Both the position numbers and the translations under genes were made by a program. From positions 62,001 through 126,000 of the forward strand of contig CANDNA010000006.1 of the NCBI GenBank assembly GCA_947385955.1: a stretch of DNA of 64,000 bases, given 5' to 3'. Position 1 is the first letter of the stretch. Every line of letters starts with the position of its first letter. Shown piece by piece: positions 35,846 to 43,970 of the stretch. This DNA comes from an uncultured Clostridia bacterium (GTDB taxonomy: Bacteria > Bacillota > Clostridia > Lachnospirales > Lachnospiraceae). The notes beneath the pieces are model-generated. The model was not told the DNA's origin, did no database searches, and saw nothing but the letters and a program-made list of their open reading frames with translations.

Positions 35846-35953
35846 TCAGTCTGTCTGGTAGCTTCCCGCCACGCTGACCGCTATGCCCGCAATCACAAAC
35901 ATAACCGTCAGGAAAAGTATAATGAATATTGCCGCTCCTATGATCCACGCCAT
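35846..35953 (-). CDS. 35-residue single-TM peptide
   Basis: The peptide starts MAWIIGAAIFIILFLTV and is one hydrophobic helix with a short polar SYQTD tail. AGGAGG seven bases before the ATG supports translation. It sits between the resolvase-like gene and tnpA on the same strand. Function unknown; candidates include a type I toxin-like or membrane-anchor peptide. Confidence 0.55.
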   Translation of the reverse strand: MAWIIGAAIFIILFLTVMFVIAGIAVSVAGSYQTD

Positions 35954-36141
35954 GTTCCGGCCTCCTTCCAATCTTTTTTTGTCTGGCAATCCGTTTTTTG
36001 GATTCCACAGGCTCCATGCCTTACATCTGTATGTGCCGGACAGGGGCTCCAAGCCCTGCCTCCTGCAGAATCCGGCTGCCAGCGGTTATCTCCTGCCAGC
36101 GTTCAAATTCCCTGATATCCATATCCGTCTTCCTTTCCTGG

Positions 36142-36486
36142 CTATAACAGTTCCATGGGACCGGTCAGGGGGGAATACACCCGTATGCGGCGCTCCTTTG
36201 CCAGTGCCTGGAGCTGCGCCATCTGCATGGATGAATGCGTCAGGCAGCGGCGGCTTGCCACCAGCAGGATGTCCACTTCCCCACGGGCAGCCGCATCCAC
36301 AAAGCGTTTGAACCCAGGCCGCTCCCACAGGGGCTTCTGCCCGGCATCGCTGGAGCTTCCCGCCACTTCAAATCCCATCTGCCCGGCGTATTCCATCAGC
36401 TGCCGGCGCTGTTTCTTTAATGTCTCATTTCCATCTTCCGGTGCGTCGATCGAGCAGTATGCCCACGCCCGTTTCCTGCTTTCCAT
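36142..36486 (-). CDS. resolvase-like protein lacking the catalytic Ser position
   Basis: The 114-residue product resembles the N-terminal catalytic domain of serine recombinases: AYCSIDAPEDGNETLKKQ, RRQLMEYAGQMGFEV, RPGFKRFVDAAARGEVDILL and VASRRCL. The usual Y-x-R-V-S becomes YCSID, so the catalytic Ser is shifted or lost, and there is no DNA-binding domain. It may be a regulatory remnant. It lies 44 bases downstream of mazF. Confidence 0.65.
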   Translation of the reverse strand: MESRKRAWAYCSIDAPEDGNETLKKQRRQLMEYAGQMGFEVAGSSSDAGQKPLWERPGFKRFVDAAARGEVDILLVASRRCLTHSSMQMAQLQALAKERRIRVYSPLTGPMELL

Positions 36487-36530
36487 AAGCCGTCCCCTTT
36501 CTGTTCCCCGGCAGGCCTCTGCCGGAGGTT

Positions 36531-36923
36531 CTAATCTTTCCCCGCCTGCGTTTCCGATCCCTCCTGGGGGAAGAGTATCCCGTCCAGTCCGAAGCTGACC
36601 GCAATGGCATGGTCCACATCCCGCATGGTCGCCCTGCCCGCCCGGCCTATGTATTCCTTTAGCCTGGCACGGTCAATGGTGCGCACCTGCTCCAGCAGTA
36701 CGGTGGATTCCTGCTCCAGCCCGCGGGGGCTGTCCTCCATCCTGATGTGGGTGGGCAGCGGTTTCTTCCCCTGCCTGCTGGTGATTGCCGCCGCAATCAC
36801 TGTGGGGCTGTGCCGGTTCCCCATGTCGTTCTGTATGATCAGCACAGGACGGGTGCCGCCCTGCTCGCTCCCGACCACAGGTGCCAGGTCTGCATAGTAG
36901 ATATCACCCCGTCTGATATTCAT
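36531..36923 (-). CDS. mazF: MazF/PemK-type endoribonuclease toxin
   Basis: The 130-residue product has the MazF fold: RRGDIYYADLAPVVGSEQGG, RPVLIIQNDMGN, SPTVIAAAITS and QVRTIDRARLKEYIG. MazF toxins cut single-stranded mRNA at short motifs. The start at 36923 is preferred since the frame from 36980 extends the N-terminus with non-family sequence. The usual MazE antitoxin is not seen; the 152-residue upstream gene is the candidate partner. Confidence 0.9.
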   Translation of the reverse strand: MNIRRGDIYYADLAPVVGSEQGGTRPVLIIQNDMGNRHSPTVIAAAITSRQGKKPLPTHIRMEDSPRGLEQESTVLLEQVRTIDRARLKEYIGRAGRATMRDVDHAIAVSFGLDGILFPQEGSETQAGKD

Positions 36924-36964
36924 GTCCGTTTTCTCCTTCCTGCGGGCCTCCCCGCATCCATTCC

Positions 36965-37423
36965 TTATCCCATGCCACACTCCATGCCGTATTCCGCCAT
37001 GGTCACAGCCCTGTCCTCCGCCGCAAAATAGGCATCAGCCTGCCGCCTGTCAAGCTGGAGGATCTCCCCTGCCTCTTTCTCCCCCGCCTGGATCTGCGCC
37101 AGGCAGGTAATGACCTTTGTGCGCACACCACGTCCGAGAGTTCCGCTGATAGTGCCGCCGCTGGCGTCAAGGAGCAGCCTGTCCGCAATGTCCGTGACCG
37201 TTACCCTCTGTGCGTCATGGTGGCTGGCGATAAATCCTGCCAGGTTTTCCGGTGTCGTGGCAATCAGGTATTCTTTCCTGGAACTTCCTTCTCCCGTGGG
37301 ATGTTCTTCTCCCATGGGATACCCTTCTCCCATTGCCTCCCCGTCTGCCGGGTACACATAGGCATACCCCATCGTCTCCGTATCCATAATTTTCTCCATC
37401 ATGTCTATCGTTTTCTGGTCCAT
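36965..37423 (-). CDS. mazF-upstream ICE protein, unknown function
   Basis: The 152-residue acidic product has a variable Gly/Glu/Met-rich part (about 25-50, with repeats like MGEGYP and MGEEHP), then a conserved-looking domain (TPENLAGFIASHHDAQRVTV, DIADRLLLDASGG, VITCLAQIQAGEKEAGEILQ). AGGAGGG precedes the ATG at 37423. It ends 41 bases before mazF. It could serve as antitoxin, but I recognise no MazE-type DNA-binding domain. Confidence 0.7.
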   Translation of the reverse strand: MDQKTIDMMEKIMDTETMGYAYVYPADGEAMGEGYPMGEEHPTGEGSSRKEYLIATTPENLAGFIASHHDAQRVTVTDIADRLLLDASGGTISGTLGRGVRTKVITCLAQIQAGEKEAGEILQLDRRQADAYFAAEDRAVTMAEYGMECGMG

Positions 37424-38069
37424 ATGCTCCCTCCTGTAAAAGCAGATGCTTCCATGCCCCATCTTTCATGACACAAGGACGGCGGCAGGCTCCGGTGCGG
37501 CCGTTTGGAATGTCCTCCCGGCTTTCGGCAGCCTGCCGCCGTAGTTTCTATCATGAAAGCATTTCCCTCCGGAAATTCCCGGCCCGGAAATGCCTGTCCT
37601 TCGTTTTTGTTTCAGTCTGCCCCTGTTCGACACTACTCCCCGGAGCGGACGCGGGATGCGCCCATAGGCAGCAGGCAAAGACCGGCCCTGGCTTATGGCC
37701 GTCATGGGACTTTCACCCCTCCGAGGATCTCTCCGAGCCGCCCTCATTGCGTGTTCCCGCTCCTGCGGGGCTGTGACTGGACGGAAGTATCATTGTAGGC
37801 TGTCCATGTCATGGCAAACGGCCCGCCACAGGCCGTCTTGGGACGGACATTTGCCGCTCTGCACCTTTGATGTCATCTTTTTGACAGGTTTCCCTGCAGG
37901 TGGTCCTGGCGTGTCCTCCGCTCCGCTTAGCTCTTTCAAGCTGGACAGCTAACGTATCTATGCTGCTGGATATGACCGCCTCGCGGCGGTATTTTTCAAC
38001 GGGCAGAGGGGAGAAAAAATCCCCCTCTACTTACTTCCACGTTGGCAGAGCATTTTGCACACCCTGAAA
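37424..38069. other. structured 646-base stretch without a confident gene
   Basis: It holds a long inverted repeat at 37463-37559, a CCGCC-GCGA-GGCGG hairpin near 37978-37991 and a stem at 38005-38028 (AGAGGGG with CCCCTCT). Two minus-strand frames are possible but unsupported by family knowledge: a 79-residue basic one ending at 37466 (GGAGGGG upstream) and one of about 28 codons near 37,800-37,890. The stretch could be an untranslated leader, a small RNA or a recombination or transfer site. Confidence 0.5.
37463..37559. repeat. long inverted repeat
   Basis: Arms CTTTCATGA plus CGGCGGCAGGC (37463-37491) match their complements GCCTGCCGCCG plus TCATGAAAG (37531-37559). An 8-9 base internal loop separates the two paired blocks and the central loop is about 40 bases. 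Confidence 0.8.
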
Positions 38070-38522
38070 TCAAAAATTTTCCAAAAAATTTTTCAGCTTC
38101 TCCAGGATGCGGTTTTTCCGCTTGTGTACGGCATTGCGGTATATCCCCATTTCCGCTGCCGCCTCCCGCTCGGTCTGCCCCTGAAAAAACAGGCGGTCCA
38201 CCAATTCACGCTCATCATCAGAGAGCAGGGAAATCGCCTTATGTAGCTGTGCGTACTGGAGCCTGCGCAGCACGGTTTCCTCCACGCCCTCCGTGTCTGC
38301 GGCAAACTGCACTTCCTGCTCCGCCAGCCGTTCAAGGGAATCTTCCCTGCTGGGTATTGTGGTTATGGTCTGGTCCTCCTGGTTTATGACGGTCTGCTCC
38401 GTCTTGAGGTCATATTCCTGGTACTGCATTTTCCTTTCTGTGGTTCTCAGCACAGCGATCACTTCCTCGCCGGCCTCCGGATACATCTTCTTATAGTCCG
38501 GGATTCTGTATGCCTTTGCCAT
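38070..38522 (-). CDS. sigma-factor-like protein of the ICE
   Basis: The 150-residue product ends in a sigma region 4 type HTH (LLSDDERELVDRLFFQGQ, TEREAAAEMGIYRNAVHKRK). The N-terminal half has no clear region 2, so it is a region-4-only regulator like the small sigma-like proteins of Tn916-type elements. The start at 38522 has AGGAGG eight bases upstream. Likely controls ICE genes. Confidence 0.82.
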   Translation of the reverse strand: MAKAYRIPDYKKMYPEAGEEVIAVLRTTERKMQYQEYDLKTEQTVINQEDQTITTIPSREDSLERLAEQEVQFAADTEGVEETVLRRLQYAQLHKAISLLSDDERELVDRLFFQGQTEREAAAEMGIYRNAVHKRKNRILEKLKNFLENF

Positions 38523-39058
38523 AGGCTTGTCCTCCTTCATTTCCAGATTTCAGAAAACGAAGGACAGGCGGCGGGCTGCGGCATCTTCCCATGACAGCAA
38601 AAGAGCGCGGACCTTTTTTGCAGGGTGCGCTCTTTTGTAGGATTTTGTTTTTTTCTATATGACAGGGCAGAAAAGGCGGGAAATGTGTCGAACATAAAAA
38701 GTCCGCAGCCCCTCTGGGAACTGCGGTGTGTATGGATAATATATGATATCCTGCCTTATGCGGCACAAACTCCTGCCCTGTCTGTTTTATGGTTATGGTG
38801 TCCCCTTTCCGGGGACATTCGGCTTTCTACTGCATCTTTTCCCCTGGCAATCTGCCAATGGGGAGATTATAAACTGCACAAAGGTAGGCTAAGTGTATGG
38901 CAGGTGTAGCGTTGGTGTAGGAAAACGCAAGTTACGACACAGGCAGGCGGCGCTTTGTCGGATAAGGCATATTTTTACAAAAATGTGCGGATCAGCCCTA
39001 AAAATGGGCAAAAAAAAGAGCGGCCCGAACTGTATATCCAAGCCACCGTTTGTATATT
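38523..39058. other. 536-base non-coding stretch with one strong hairpin
   Basis: No gene was seen. A stem (CAAAAGAGCGC at 38598-38608 with GCGCTCTTTTG at 38627-38637) lies 75 bases upstream of the sigma-like gene and may act as attenuator or terminator. The rest is probably leader and promoter DNA. Confidence 0.55.
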
Positions 39059-39475
39059 TTATTCCGGCACCACCTCAAAACAATACCCTACTTCCCTGAC
39101 ACAGCGGATCGTAAAGGGGGCATCCGGCAATGCCTTATACAGCTTCTCACGCAGGTTCCTGATCTGGCATTTCACCGCATTGTTCTCCCGGCCGATCGCC
39201 TCATCTCCCCATACCTTCTGGTATATCTGTCCATAAGTGAGGACCTGCCCCCTGTTCACCACCAGCAGATAAAAAAGGTCATATTCCTTTGTTGTAAGAT
39301 TGATTTCTTTCCGCCCGCGGTATATCTTCCTGCGGCTTGGGTAGATCTCCAGCCCTGGCACTGACAGTATCGAATCATCATTCATCTGCACATATCCAAA
39401 GTCAGGGTAGCGTTTCAGGACTTCCATCACTTCATCAAACGCCGGGGATTCCTGTTTATTAAACTCAACTATCAA
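39059..39475 (-). CDS. OmpR-type winged-helix regulator without receiver
   Basis: The 138-residue product has only a C-terminal Trans_reg_C winged helix (EINLTTKEYDLFYLLVVNRG, GQIYQKVWG, IRNLREKL, IRCVREVGYCF) preceded by about 45 residues that resemble the end of a linker. There is no phospho-acceptor domain. The apparent start is TTG at 39475 with a poor ribosome site (AGGTGA), so the true start may differ or the gene may be 5'-shortened. Confidence 0.8.
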   Translation of the reverse strand: MIVEFNKQESPAFDEVMEVLKRYPDFGYVQMNDDSILSVPGLEIYPSRRKIYRGRKEINLTTKEYDLFYLLVVNRGQVLTYGQIYQKVWGDEAIGRENNAVKCQIRNLREKLYKALPDAPFTIRCVREVGYCFEVVPE

Positions 39476-39623
39476 TATGCGTCCGATACTATCACCTTCT
39501 ACGTCCTTTTATCTTCTATACTTCAATGCGTCTATTGGTATCTCCCAACAAACGCTCTTACCATAGTTTCATTATGCTCATTATCATTTGCCTTCAGCAT
39601 ATTCCGCATTATATCAATTCTTC

Positions 39624-40148
39624 CTATGCTCTTGCGTCAAAGCCACCCTGCGCTTTCATTCCGGCAATGCCGGAATTTATCTCCTGCCTTGCCGCATGGT
39701 ACGCATCATAGTAGGCAGCCTTCAAAGCGCCATGCACTTCCGTTTCCGCCTTCGACTCCTTCTCATGCCAGCCCACGCCTGCGGTGTATGTAAGGATTTC
39801 GTCACCGTTTTCATCATACACATGGACTCCGCCGCCGGACTGGAACTCGGCTTCATACGGCTCGCCAAACAGGATGCACAGCCACCTCCTGTCCGCCTCC
39901 TCTATCTGCTTCATATCAGCCGTGGCCCGGTTCATTCTGCCGATCAGTGCAGCCCTGTCCGGCGCGACTTTTGCAACCTCGCTTTTCCGCAGGGCGAGGA
40001 ACTGATTCCCCATATAGACATTCTGCGCCGCATCCTCTTTTGCAAGCACCGTTATCTTCTCCCGGAGAGAGTCTGTCAGCTTCCAGCCTTTCTTGGATGA
40101 TGCCTTTCCTGCTGCCGGATGTGTATTCTTAATTCCTGTTATCTCCAT
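39624..40148 (-). CDS. tagged array protein, copy 1 of a duplicated pair
   Basis: The 174-residue product (MEITGIKNTHPAAGKASSKK) is nearly identical to the gene at 41676-42203. It has a mixed helical part (DSLREKITVLAKEDAAQNVY) and a conserved GGGVHVYDENGDEILTYTAG segment. It shares the short N-terminal tag of the array in the form MEITGIK. No TM or catalytic motif recognised. AAAGGA precedes the ATG. Confidence 0.75.
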   Translation of the reverse strand: MEITGIKNTHPAAGKASSKKGWKLTDSLREKITVLAKEDAAQNVYMGNQFLALRKSEVAKVAPDRAALIGRMNRATADMKQIEEADRRWLCILFGEPYEAEFQSGGGVHVYDENGDEILTYTAGVGWHEKESKAETEVHGALKAAYYDAYHAARQEINSGIAGMKAQGGFDARA

Positions 40149-40268
40149 ACAAAAAATGTCCTTTCAGAACAGGGAAACCAGCCTGTCCACCGATTCCCTC
40201 TTATCGTTTGTGCATTATTTGTTTTCTTCCATGGTACTTATGTATCAGAACTGCCTGTGCAGTACATA

Positions 40269-41570
40269 CTAATCATCCGCAATCTTTATGTTCGAGCCAG
40301 CCACCTCGTATCTTACTTTGTAGCCAGAGAGCGCATCCATCCCATACACCCGCCCATAATCATAGAGCATCAGTATGTCATCCCTTAACTGCTCATACCG
40401 GCCATTGCTTTCCTGTGAATTTAGCAGCTGGCACATCTTTTCGGGAAGCCCGCTGATCTTTCCGTTCCCGTCTACTGAAATATCATTCCATGAAAACTGT
40501 CCTCCCGTTGATTTTCCGAGAAAACCGGAAAGCTCCTTATATGCATTGATCCGGTTGAATTCCTCCGTGGTATAATCAGACGCCTGCATATGGCAGTCCC
40601 AAAGTTCATCTGAAAACTGTTCTTCCAGTATTCCTGCAGTTCTCCGCTTTTCTTCCTCCGGTAAATCCCCGGTAATTGTTATCTTCCCATAAATATCCAT
40701 TTCTATGGCATACTCTTTCCCCTGCACATCAATCCCCGCCTTTTCCAATGCTTCCTGCATCTTTGGGAGCAGCATGTTTTGTATCCTTCCATGAGCAGCC
40801 GCCAGCTCATAATCGTGCAGGTTCGCAAAGATTTTCAGGTATGCCTCCTCCTGCTTATCCAGCGGTTCACCGGATGCCTTTTTCTCCAACAGTTCTTCCA
40901 CGCTTTTTGTACCTGTATAGCGTTCATCTTCCGGCAGGGAATCATACTGCTCCCTGTGCAGCTTTTCGATTTCATCCCTGTATTCCTGCCCGCCATCTGC
41001 CTTCTCCTGCTTCTGGTACTTTTCTTCCGTAATCCGGATTCGGTATGGCGCTTCTGTATTCACATTCCCGCCGCCGTGGTTTTCCACCTTAATGGTATAA
41101 CTCTCTGAGCTATCCCAATCCGGCAGGGTAAGTTCCCTGCTGCCGTCACCGTTATCCTTCGCTATCCCTATCTGGCTGCCCTGCCTGTCATAAACAACCA
41201 GGTCATAGTTACAGCCCTCCGGAATATTTTCCAGCCGGATCGTTACCTTCGTTCCTATGCCCATCTTCTCATAAAAGCCCTTCTGGGCATAAGAGAAGGA
41301 ATAGCAGTCCACGTCCCCGTTTGCATCCAGTTTTCCTTCCAGATAGCTGTCACGGTTCTGCAGCAATATGCCTAAATCATATGTGCTGTAATAGCTGTCT
41401 ACCCTGTCATCGTATTTTGTTTTCTGACGGTAGCTGTCATTCTTATTTTCCTCACAGTTTTCTACCAGAACAGTCTGTTCATTCAGTTCTTTCATGGGAG
41501 AGGCAAAACGCCCGCCCCCATAATGAGAGCCATTTATCAACGGACTGCTAATATAGTGCGTATAGCTCAT
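40269..41570 (-). CDS. array protein with PPC-like beta domain
   Basis: The 433-residue product has a PPC-like (bacterial pre-peptidase C-terminal) beta-sandwich at about 60-180 (KLDANGDVDCYSFSYA, LENIPEGCNYDLVVYDRQG, SYTIKVENHGGG, YRIRITEE), then a helical C-terminal half. PPC domains usually accompany secreted proteases, so an extracellular role is plausible although there is no Sec signal peptide. It lies between the two duplicated genes. The ribosome site ATGGAGGAC is of the array type. Confidence 0.72.
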   Translation of the reverse strand: MSYTHYISSPLINGSHYGGGRFASPMKELNEQTVLVENCEENKNDSYRQKTKYDDRVDSYYSTYDLGILLQNRDSYLEGKLDANGDVDCYSFSYAQKGFYEKMGIGTKVTIRLENIPEGCNYDLVVYDRQGSQIGIAKDNGDGSRELTLPDWDSSESYTIKVENHGGGNVNTEAPYRIRITEEKYQKQEKADGGQEYRDEIEKLHREQYDSLPEDERYTGTKSVEELLEKKASGEPLDKQEEAYLKIFANLHDYELAAAHGRIQNMLLPKMQEALEKAGIDVQGKEYAIEMDIYGKITITGDLPEEEKRRTAGILEEQFSDELWDCHMQASDYTTEEFNRINAYKELSGFLGKSTGGQFSWNDISVDGNGKISGLPEKMCQLLNSQESNGRYEQLRDDILMLYDYGRVYGMDALSGYKVRYEVAGSNIKIADD

Positions 41571-41619
41571 TTCTCAAATGTCCTCCATTTCCTGTTTTCT
41601 TCCTCTGCCATCCGCCAAA

Positions 41620-41656
41620 GCCGCCCCTGTCCCCCGGATTTGCCGGAAACTGGGAA
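41620..41656 (-). repeat. type B leader hairpin, copy B3
   Basis: On the minus strand this 50-base upstream element carries CAGTTTCCGGCAAATCC and GGGGGACAGGGGCGGC. It matches B1 and B2 with a 7-base deletion in the loop. It lies before the 433-residue protein gene. Confidence 0.6.
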
Positions 41657-41675
41657 CGCTTGCACACGGATCTAC

Positions 41676-42203
41676 TTACGCCCTCGCGTCAAACCCGCCA
41701 TGTGCTTCCATCCCAGAATTTATCTCCTGCCTTGCCGCATGGTACGCATCATAGTAGGCCGCCTTCAAAGCGCCATGCACTTCCGTCTCCGCCTTCGACT
41801 CCTTCTCATGCCAGCCCACGCCTGCGGTGTATGTAAGGATTTCGTCACCGTTTTCATCATACACATGGACTCCGCCGCCGGACTGGAACTCGGCTTCATA
41901 CGGCTCGCCAAACAGGATGCACAGCCACCTCCTGTCCGCCTCCTCTATCTGCTTCATGTTCCCCATATCGCCGGACATGGCCCGGTTCATTCTTCCGATC
42001 AGCGCCGCCCTGTCCGGCGCGACTTTGGCTACCTCGCTTTTCCGCAAGGAGAGGAACTTATTCCCCATATAGACATTCTGCGCCGCATCCTCTTTCGCAA
42101 GCGCAGTTACCTTCTCCCGGAGGGAGTCCGTCAGCTTCCAGCCTTTCTTGGATGATGCTTTTGATGTTAATGGGTGTATATTCTTAATTCCCGTTATCTC
42201 CAT
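41676..42203 (-). CDS. tagged array protein, copy 2 of the duplicated pair
   Basis: The 175-residue product (MEITGIKNIHPLTSKASSKK) differs from the gene at 39624 in only a few places; the clearest is AMSGDMGNMKQ against ATADMKQ. The start at 42203 follows AAAGGA; the frame from 42224 adds seven residues. DNA identity is also high, so the duplication is recent or maintained by conversion. Function unknown. Confidence 0.75.
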   Translation of the reverse strand: MEITGIKNIHPLTSKASSKKGWKLTDSLREKVTALAKEDAAQNVYMGNKFLSLRKSEVAKVAPDRAALIGRMNRAMSGDMGNMKQIEEADRRWLCILFGEPYEAEFQSGGGVHVYDENGDEILTYTAGVGWHEKESKAETEVHGALKAAYYDAYHAARQEINSGMEAHGGFDARA

Positions 42204-42227
42204 GATACAATATCCTTTCTGCAAAAA

Positions 42228-42277
42228 GCCGCCCCCTGCTCCCCGAATTTGCCAATCTACCGGAAATCGGGGATGAC
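42228..42277 (-). repeat. type B leader hairpin, copy B2
   Basis: On the minus strand CCCCGATTT (from 42273) and AAATTCGGGG (to 42241) pair around TCCGG--GATTGGC, then GAGCAGGGGGCGGC follows. It is directly upstream of the 175-residue gene's ribosome site. Confidence 0.65.
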
Positions 42278-42308
42278 TGCCCTGTCCGACTGTAGCTTAT
42301 TGTTGATA

Positions 42309-42333
42309 TGGGGCGGAAATATTCCGCCCCATT
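42309..42333. terminator. perfect stem-loop after the 214-residue gene
   Basis: ATGGGGCGGAA-ATA-TTCCGCCCCAT, an 11-bp perfect stem. It has no strong T-run, so it could be an mRNA-stabilising or processing hairpin instead of a terminator. Confidence 0.55.
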
Positions 42334-42385
42334 TATACCTGCCAGTCTGCTTCACCTAATTCCCATTCCGGGAGTATGTAAAGCA

Positions 42386-43030
42386 TCACTGCTCTGAGGA
42401 AAACATAGCTTTCTGGATATTCTTCTGCCAATATGAGCTGTCAAAGTAATTTCCGCTTTTCGGCAGGTTCCTGAACATATTCATGATCATGTCATATGTC
42501 ATGGATGAAGTGTCAAGAAACAGTTCTTTCCCATCTTTTCCTTTAATTGCTGTACCGTTCGTCCCCACAAATGCAGTCGTGTTGTCATCAAGGTGTTGAA
42601 TTGTTCCTGTCATTTCCGCAAACTTTTTTAACCACGACTCTCCTGTTTCCTTGCACATTTCCTTTAACTTCTTTGCATCCTCCCCCGTCATGTAAGGATG
42701 TTTTCCATCCCTGACATACCATGAAAAACCTGTTTCCGGATCAGTATATTTCGGGTCTGTTGCTGCCCATTCCTCTAAAGGCTTGCCCTTATACCATACT
42801 TGCAGCCCGCTGTCATTTGATACAGTGCCTTCCTCCTGTCCCATTAACGGATTTGTTGATTTGAGTGAATCATATATATCCTGCACATTGGCATTCTGCC
42901 TTGCACCTGTGGGAGCGGATGCCTCTGCTGCCTGTTTCTGCGGATAGAACTGTCCGGTCCTGCTCCTGTTATACTTGTTCGTTGATACATTGTTCTGATA
43001 AAAATTCTGTCCTATTCCATTTACGCTCAT
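42386..43030 (-). CDS. tagged array protein, unknown function
   Basis: The 214-residue product starts with the tag MSVNGIGQNFYQNNVST. A polar linker follows, then WYKGKPLEEWAATDPKYTDP, SWYVRDGKHPYMTGEDAKKL and a C-terminal helical part. No domain recognised and no Sec signal peptide. The leader has the array ribosome site (ATGGAGGATTTG), leader hairpins A4 and a 7-codon micro-ORF. Confidence 0.72.
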   Translation of the reverse strand: MSVNGIGQNFYQNNVSTNKYNRSRTGQFYPQKQAAEASAPTGARQNANVQDIYDSLKSTNPLMGQEEGTVSNDSGLQVWYKGKPLEEWAATDPKYTDPETGFSWYVRDGKHPYMTGEDAKKLKEMCKETGESWLKKFAEMTGTIQHLDDNTTAFVGTNGTAIKGKDGKELFLDTSSMTYDMIMNMFRNLPKSGNYFDSSYWQKNIQKAMFSSEQ

Positions 43031-43061
43031 TTTTCAAATCCTCCATTGTTGTCATTTTTTC

Positions 43062-43114
43062 ACGGCTCCTCTGTCGTTCCGAGCCACTCCTGCTCCCTCG
43101 CAATAAGTCCGAGC
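43062..43114 (-). promoter_or_regulatory. type A leader element, copy A4
   Basis: Two hairpins on the minus strand: GCTCGGACTTA..GGGAGC (43092-43114), then GGCTC-(GGAACGACA)-GAGGAGCC (43062-43088). The loop base pattern GAACGAC recurs in the other copies, while stem bases change. Confidence 0.65.
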
Positions 43115-43142
43115 AGCATATTACTTGATATAGACATACAGC

Positions 43143-43166
43143 CTAACTTCCCCCGTCATAATACAT
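43143..43166 (-). CDS. leader micro-ORF MYYDGGS
   Basis: ATG, six codons and TAG, with GGGAGG eight bases upstream. The same layout occurs before the next gene upstream (43971-43994), with the pattern D-x-G-S-stop kept. It is probably a leader peptide; it could be chance kept by leader duplication. Confidence 0.4.
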   Translation of the reverse strand: MYYDGGS

Positions 43167-43215
43167 ATCCAACACCTCCCTTCGCTGGAATTATTTTCTT
43201 CCCCCATCCATCAAA

Positions 43216-43260
43216 GCCCCCTGCTCCCCGATTTGCCAATCTGCCGGAAACCGGGGATGC
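43216..43260 (-). repeat. type B leader hairpin, copy B1
   Basis: On the minus strand CCCCGGTTTCCGGCAGATTG-GCAAATCGGGG then AGCAGGGGGC. It lies just after the 181-residue gene ends and far upstream of the next one. Confidence 0.62.
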
Positions 43261-43313
43261 CTGCTTATCCTCTGTGGGGTATTGGGGATATACCTGCCTA
43301 ACAGATTTTCTGC

Positions 43314-43859
43314 TTATGACTTTCCTTTGCAGAAAGTCAGGATATCATTGATCCATTTACCATACCGCAGATAACCGTCCCAATTTCCAAGCGTTTTCAT
43401 ATCACTCATAAGCGCATACGCCGCCGATATCCAATCGGTTTTCTCATGGTAGGAAGATGTGCTTGCTTTATCCTTCATGATAGCCATGCTAAGAAAATTG
43501 CTGTCTGATCTATTCCCGGTATGTGCATTTAACGCAAGCATCTCCGTGTAAGAACAGCTATTAGGATTCACCTTGCTTACATCTACTGTCTGCTCATATT
43601 CATTTCCGTTTTTGTCCATGCCTTTTACAAGATAAACCGGATTATCCTCTGAATAATCATCTGCCTTATATACATTTGCACTTTCCCCTGTCTTTGCATC
43701 ATAGATAGAAAATAATGCATCCGGAGTAATATGAACCACATTTTTTGCTCCTGCCGCCCCTTTCACATTCGCCCCGAAATCGCCCTTTGCACTGCTCTCT
43801 GCCTTCCTTGTACCGTACCATGCCGGATATCCTGTTGTTCCAATTCCATTTACGCTCAT
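43314..43859 (-). CDS. tagged array protein, unknown function
   Basis: The 181-residue product starts with the tag MSVNGIGTTGYPAWYGTRK. A Gly/Ala linker follows, then VVHITPDALFSIYDAKTGE, VYLVKGMDKNGNEYEQTVDV and NSCSYTEMLALNAHTG, a beta-rich part seen in DUF6033-like clostridial proteins, though I cannot confirm the family. No signal peptide. The leader has hairpins A3 and a micro-ORF. Confidence 0.72.
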   Translation of the reverse strand: MSVNGIGTTGYPAWYGTRKAESSAKGDFGANVKGAAGAKNVVHITPDALFSIYDAKTGESANVYKADDYSEDNPVYLVKGMDKNGNEYEQTVDVSKVNPNSCSYTEMLALNAHTGNRSDSNFLSMAIMKDKASTSSYHEKTDWISAAYALMSDMKTLGNWDGYLRYGKWINDILTFCKGKS

Positions 43860-43888
43860 TTTTCAAGTCCTCCATATATTTTAATCTT

Positions 43889-43942
43889 ACAGCTCATCTG
43901 TCAGTCAGAGCCGTCCCTGCTCCCTCTGTTATAAGTCCGAGC
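43889..43942 (-). promoter_or_regulatory. type A leader element, copy A3
   Basis: GCTCGGACTTA..GGGAGC (43919-43942) then ACGGCTCTG-ACTGA-CAGATGAGCTGT (43889-43914) on the minus strand. Stem pairs differ from A4 but still match. Confidence 0.65.
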
Positions 43943-43970
43943 AATTTATTACTTCATGCAAACATATAGC

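Noticed and set aside
37466-37747. Group II intron remnant or a 79-residue protein gene
   Set aside because: A GTGAAAGTCCC block recalls group II introns, but no domain V, reverse transcriptase or boundary was found. The peptide is basic and low in conserved features.
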